Assembly: GCA_000934455.1 (NCBI GenBank)
Contig: KN883793.1
Span: 91,148 to 150,282, forward strand
Origin: Apostichopus parvimensis
Taxonomy: Eukaryota; Echinodermata; Holothuroidea; Aspidochirotida; Stichopodidae
Direction: 5' to 3'
Length of the DNA stretch: 59,135 bases
The position numbers were made by a program, and so were the translations under genes. Position 1 is the stretch's first letter. Every line of letters starts with the position of its first letter. Positions 59,055-59,135 of the stretch are shown here, piece by piece. The notes under the pieces were generated by a model, which worked only from the letters and a program-made list of their open reading frames with translations, was not told the DNA's origin and did not search any database.

Positions 59055-59135
59055 AATCCCGAAACTTACCAGGTTTGGATAACCATGCATGACAAGCTTA
59101 CCTGTCTCCTCACAACCTTCTCTATACATACATAC
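59050..59135 (-). repeat. Family S copy, cut by window end
   Basis: cccgaaacttaccaggtttg, gataaccatgcatgacaagc, ttacctgtctcctcacaacc. On the minus strand it carries CAGGTAAGC. The rest lies outside the window. Confidence 0.75.

Noticed and set aside
1..59135. CRISPR arrays, operons, bacterial promoters or terminators
   Set aside because: The DNA is animal genomic sequence. Short repeats seen are microsatellites, minisatellites or transposons, with no regular repeat-spacer layout.
33061..59135. Family S as a tRNA-derived SINE
   Set aside because: I could not recognise RNA polymerase III A and B boxes or a poly(A)/simple-repeat tail. The nested copy shows inverted ends instead.

Overview
This window is non-coding eukaryotic, animal DNA. 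It is AT-rich and repeat-dense, has no operon-like gene packing, and contains almost no open frame that looks like a gene. The one clear host-gene piece is a single exon at 39825-39902 on the minus strand. It encodes the N-terminal PH-domain part of a phospholipase C beta and has textbook splice sites and a strong polypyrimidine tract. The transposon mix (DIRS-like tyrosine-recombinase-type retroelement, CR1-like LINE, THAP/Kolobok-type TTAA transposon, many short MITE/SINE-like repeats) fits a marine invertebrate such as an echinoderm. The species cannot be named from the sequence alone.

Layout. 1-4300: a GC-richer block holding a decayed DIRS-like retroelement on the minus strand, with its reverse transcriptase recognisable at 1375-1970. 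5228-6692: a 1.46-kb TTAA-flanked transposon with THAP-domain remnants. 7420-8342: interleaved minisatellites. 8343-12389: featureless AT-rich DNA with a long G run and a longer C run. 12390-23225: two diverged tandem copies of a roughly 4.5-kb segment. The second copy carries a 3-kb insertion that contains a 5'-truncated CR1-like LINE on the minus strand. 23911-24651: a second copy of the TTAA transposon, cut off by a 50-N gap.

24702-59135: long AT-rich DNA that looks like introns and flank of the PLC-beta gene. It holds a fragment of the same CR1-like LINE at 28260, one dispersed repeat near 30.2-30.6 kb, simple repeats, an 89-N gap at 40921, and about 20 copies of one short repeat family between 33 and 59 kb. 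Most copies of that family carry a consensus CAG|GTAAG splice donor. One copy is inserted inside another, which fixes the ends of the element.

The sequence supports no working gene system here apart from the PLC-beta exon. The most unusual features are the splice-donor-bearing repeat family, confined to the PLC-beta side of the first gap, the two THAP transposon copies that share one nonsense codon, the tandem segmental duplication, and a hairpin that places the polypyrimidine tract of the PLC-beta exon in its loop.
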